A stretch of DNA of 15,561 nucleotides from Bacteroidales bacterium UBA4866. GTDB lineage: Bacteria > Bacteroidota > Bacteroidia > Bacteroidales > P3. The notes below the pieces were generated by a model. That model saw nothing but the letters and a program-made list of their open reading frames with translations. It was not told where the DNA came from and did no database searches. The position numbers and the translations under genes are program-made. Shown here in pieces: positions 14,429 through 15,561 of this stretch. The first letter of the stretch is position 1, and the number at the start of each line of letters is the position of its first letter. The stretch spans positions 1 through 15,561 of the forward strand of contig DHDW01000049.1 in assembly GCA_002399565.1 (NCBI GenBank). The letters are read 5' to 3'.

Positions 14429-15561
14429 GTGAAGAAACTTGATATACTTATAATAAAATCATTTTTAGGTCCCCTTTTACTTACATTTTCCATATCGGAA
14501 TTTGTTCTGCTTCTTCAATTCATATGGAAGATTTTAGAAAAAATGATTGGTAAAGGCTTAGACACATTAGTTATCTTGCAATTGTTTTGGTACATTTTAG
14601 TTACGTTGGTTCCAATGGCATTACCCTTAGCTATTTTGTTAGCTTCCATAATGACACTTGGTAATTTTGGAGAACGCTATGAACTAGTGGCGATGAAGTC
14701 AGCAGGTATTTCTCTTTGGAGAATTCTTCGACCAATGATAGCTGTTGTTTCTTTACTTTCTGTTTTTGCATTCTTTTTCTCTAATAACTTTATGCCCATT
14801 GCGGAAAAGAAAATGAGAACATTAATGTATGAGATTAATACTAAAAAGCCTACTGTTAATATTCGTCCTAATGAATTTTATGCCGATATTGAACAATACA
14901 TTATTAGAATTGGAGCAAAGGATAAGGACGGAAAAAATTTGAGTGACGTTGTGATTTATGATCATAGCAAGAGTTTGGGAAATATTAGCATTACTGCAGC
15001 AAAGAAAGGACAAATGTATACTGAAGATAATGGAAATACACTTGTTTTCAATTTAATTGATGGATATACTTATGATGAAAGTGTGGATGAAAATTCTTTT
15101 GACACTCGTCCTTTAATTAGACTTAACTTTAAAGAGCAATTAATTAGATTTGATGTTTCAGATTTTGCTTTTAAGGAAACCGAAGAAGACAGATATTCCA
15201 ACCACTACAAAATGCTCAATATTCTTCAATTAAATAAGAATATTAATGAACTAAGAAAAGAAAATTCTGATTTTAATCTATCCATTATACGAGGAATTAA
15301 AAATCAAATTACAACTCCAATTATTAGAGATTCAAATATTTTGAAGATAGATTCATTATATAATTTCTCATTCCAAAAGGACTATTCATCACTCACAAAA
15401 GAAGATAGACAAAAGGTAATTGAACAAGCTTCACAAAGGGCAACTTATCTTAAAAGTGATTTGAAGATGTTGGACTCAAAACGAAATGGTGATAGTGAAT
15501 TAATAATTAGACACAGAAACGAACTCCATAGAAAATTTACTCTTTCAGCAGCATGCTTAAT
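14429..15561 (+). CDS. LptF/LptG-family permease (YjgP/YjgQ), 3' part beyond the window
   Basis: The frame is open from GTG at 14429 to the window edge, giving 377 codons without a stop. An in-frame TAA at 14417-14419 and no ATG or TTG between make GTG the only credible start. The family forms the inner-membrane permease of the LPS transporter, which with LptB extracts lipopolysaccharide for transport to the outer membrane. The N-terminal hallmark is clear: hydrophobic helices at ~10-35, 46-77 and 101-120, with VPMALPLAILLASIMTLG (61-78) and GERYELVAMKSAGIS (81-95). A long periplasmic region follows with a charged, probably helical insertion near residues 250-360, as in the larger Bacteroidetes proteins. 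The second membrane bundle begins at the edge (HRKFTLSAACL). Whether it is LptF or LptG cannot be decided. Confidence 0.88.
   Translation, partial: MKKLDILIIKSFLGPLLLTFSISEFVLLLQFIWKILEKMIGKGLDTLVILQLFWYILVTLVPMALPLAILLASIMTLGNFGERYELVAMKSAGISLWRILRPMIAVVSLLSVFAFFFSNNFMPIAEKKMRTLMYEINTKKPTVNIRPNEFYADIEQYIIRIGAKDKDGKNLSDVVIYDHSKSLGNISITAAKKGQMYTEDNGNTLVFNLIDGYTYDESVDENSFDTRPLIRLNFKEQLIRFDVSDFAFKETEEDRYSNHYKMLNILQLNKNINELRKENSDFNLSIIRGIKNQITTPIIRDSNILKIDSLYNFSFQKDYSSLTKEDRQKVIEQASQRATYLKSDLKMLDSKRNGDSELIIRHRNELHRKFTLSAACL

Overview
The window is a strongly AT-rich piece of a Bacteroidetes chromosome, most likely an anaerobic member of the Bacteroidales. This rests on a stand-alone YjgP/YjgQ permease of Bacteroidetes type, DPP III with the HECLGH zinc motif, an S9B peptidase with a VHRNEFG segment, a Bacteroidetes-style lipoprotein, several TAnnTTTG -7 promoter boxes, and few strong Shine-Dalgarno sequences. 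The [FeFe]-hydrogenase-like protein with ferredoxin domains points to an anaerobe. I see no rRNA, tRNA, transposase, CRISPR array or phage gene.

Right-to-left layout (almost everything is on the minus strand). At 7068-74 a run of six genes reads leftwards: a dolichol-phosphate-mannose-synthase-like GT2 enzyme, a secreted S9B dipeptidyl peptidase (DPP IV / prolyl tripeptidyl peptidase type), riboflavin synthase (ribE), the ribosome-associated GTPase HflX (overlapping ribE by 8 bp), an MscS channel, and a flippase-like YbhN/LPG-synthase membrane protein. A good promoter match precedes the first gene. A weak hairpin plus T-rich tract between the peptidase and ribE may divide the run into two transcripts. 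At 10795-7137 lies a second leftward cluster: a DRTGG-domain protein, an RsbW-like ATP-binding protein, and an [FeFe]-hydrogenase-like protein that keeps all four cysteine ligands of the H-cluster cubane but lacks the proton-relay cysteine. It is followed after 31 bp by a secreted TlpA/thioredoxin-fold protein with a degenerate EPSC active site. I read the first three as a probable redox or H2-sensing signalling module rather than a catalytic hydrogenase.

The stretch 10929-12276 is the most unusual. It holds a small lipoprotein that looks like the N-terminal pro-region of Bacteroidetes S8 (subtilisin-like) peptidases with no peptidase attached. About 670 bp of non-coding DNA follow. That DNA contains five copies of the 11-bp near-palindrome TCATGSCATGA at exactly 22-bp intervals, a 56-bp imperfect palindrome built from 9-nt units, and a clear intrinsic terminator for the next gene.

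At the right end, a secreted DPP III (M49) gene on the minus strand diverges from an LptF/LptG-family permease on the plus strand that runs off the window. A 94-bp region between them carries a 15-bp palindrome flanked by two -7-like boxes. The two secreted peptidases fit a peptide-consuming lifestyle. The LptF/G and GT2 proteins belong to envelope biogenesis.
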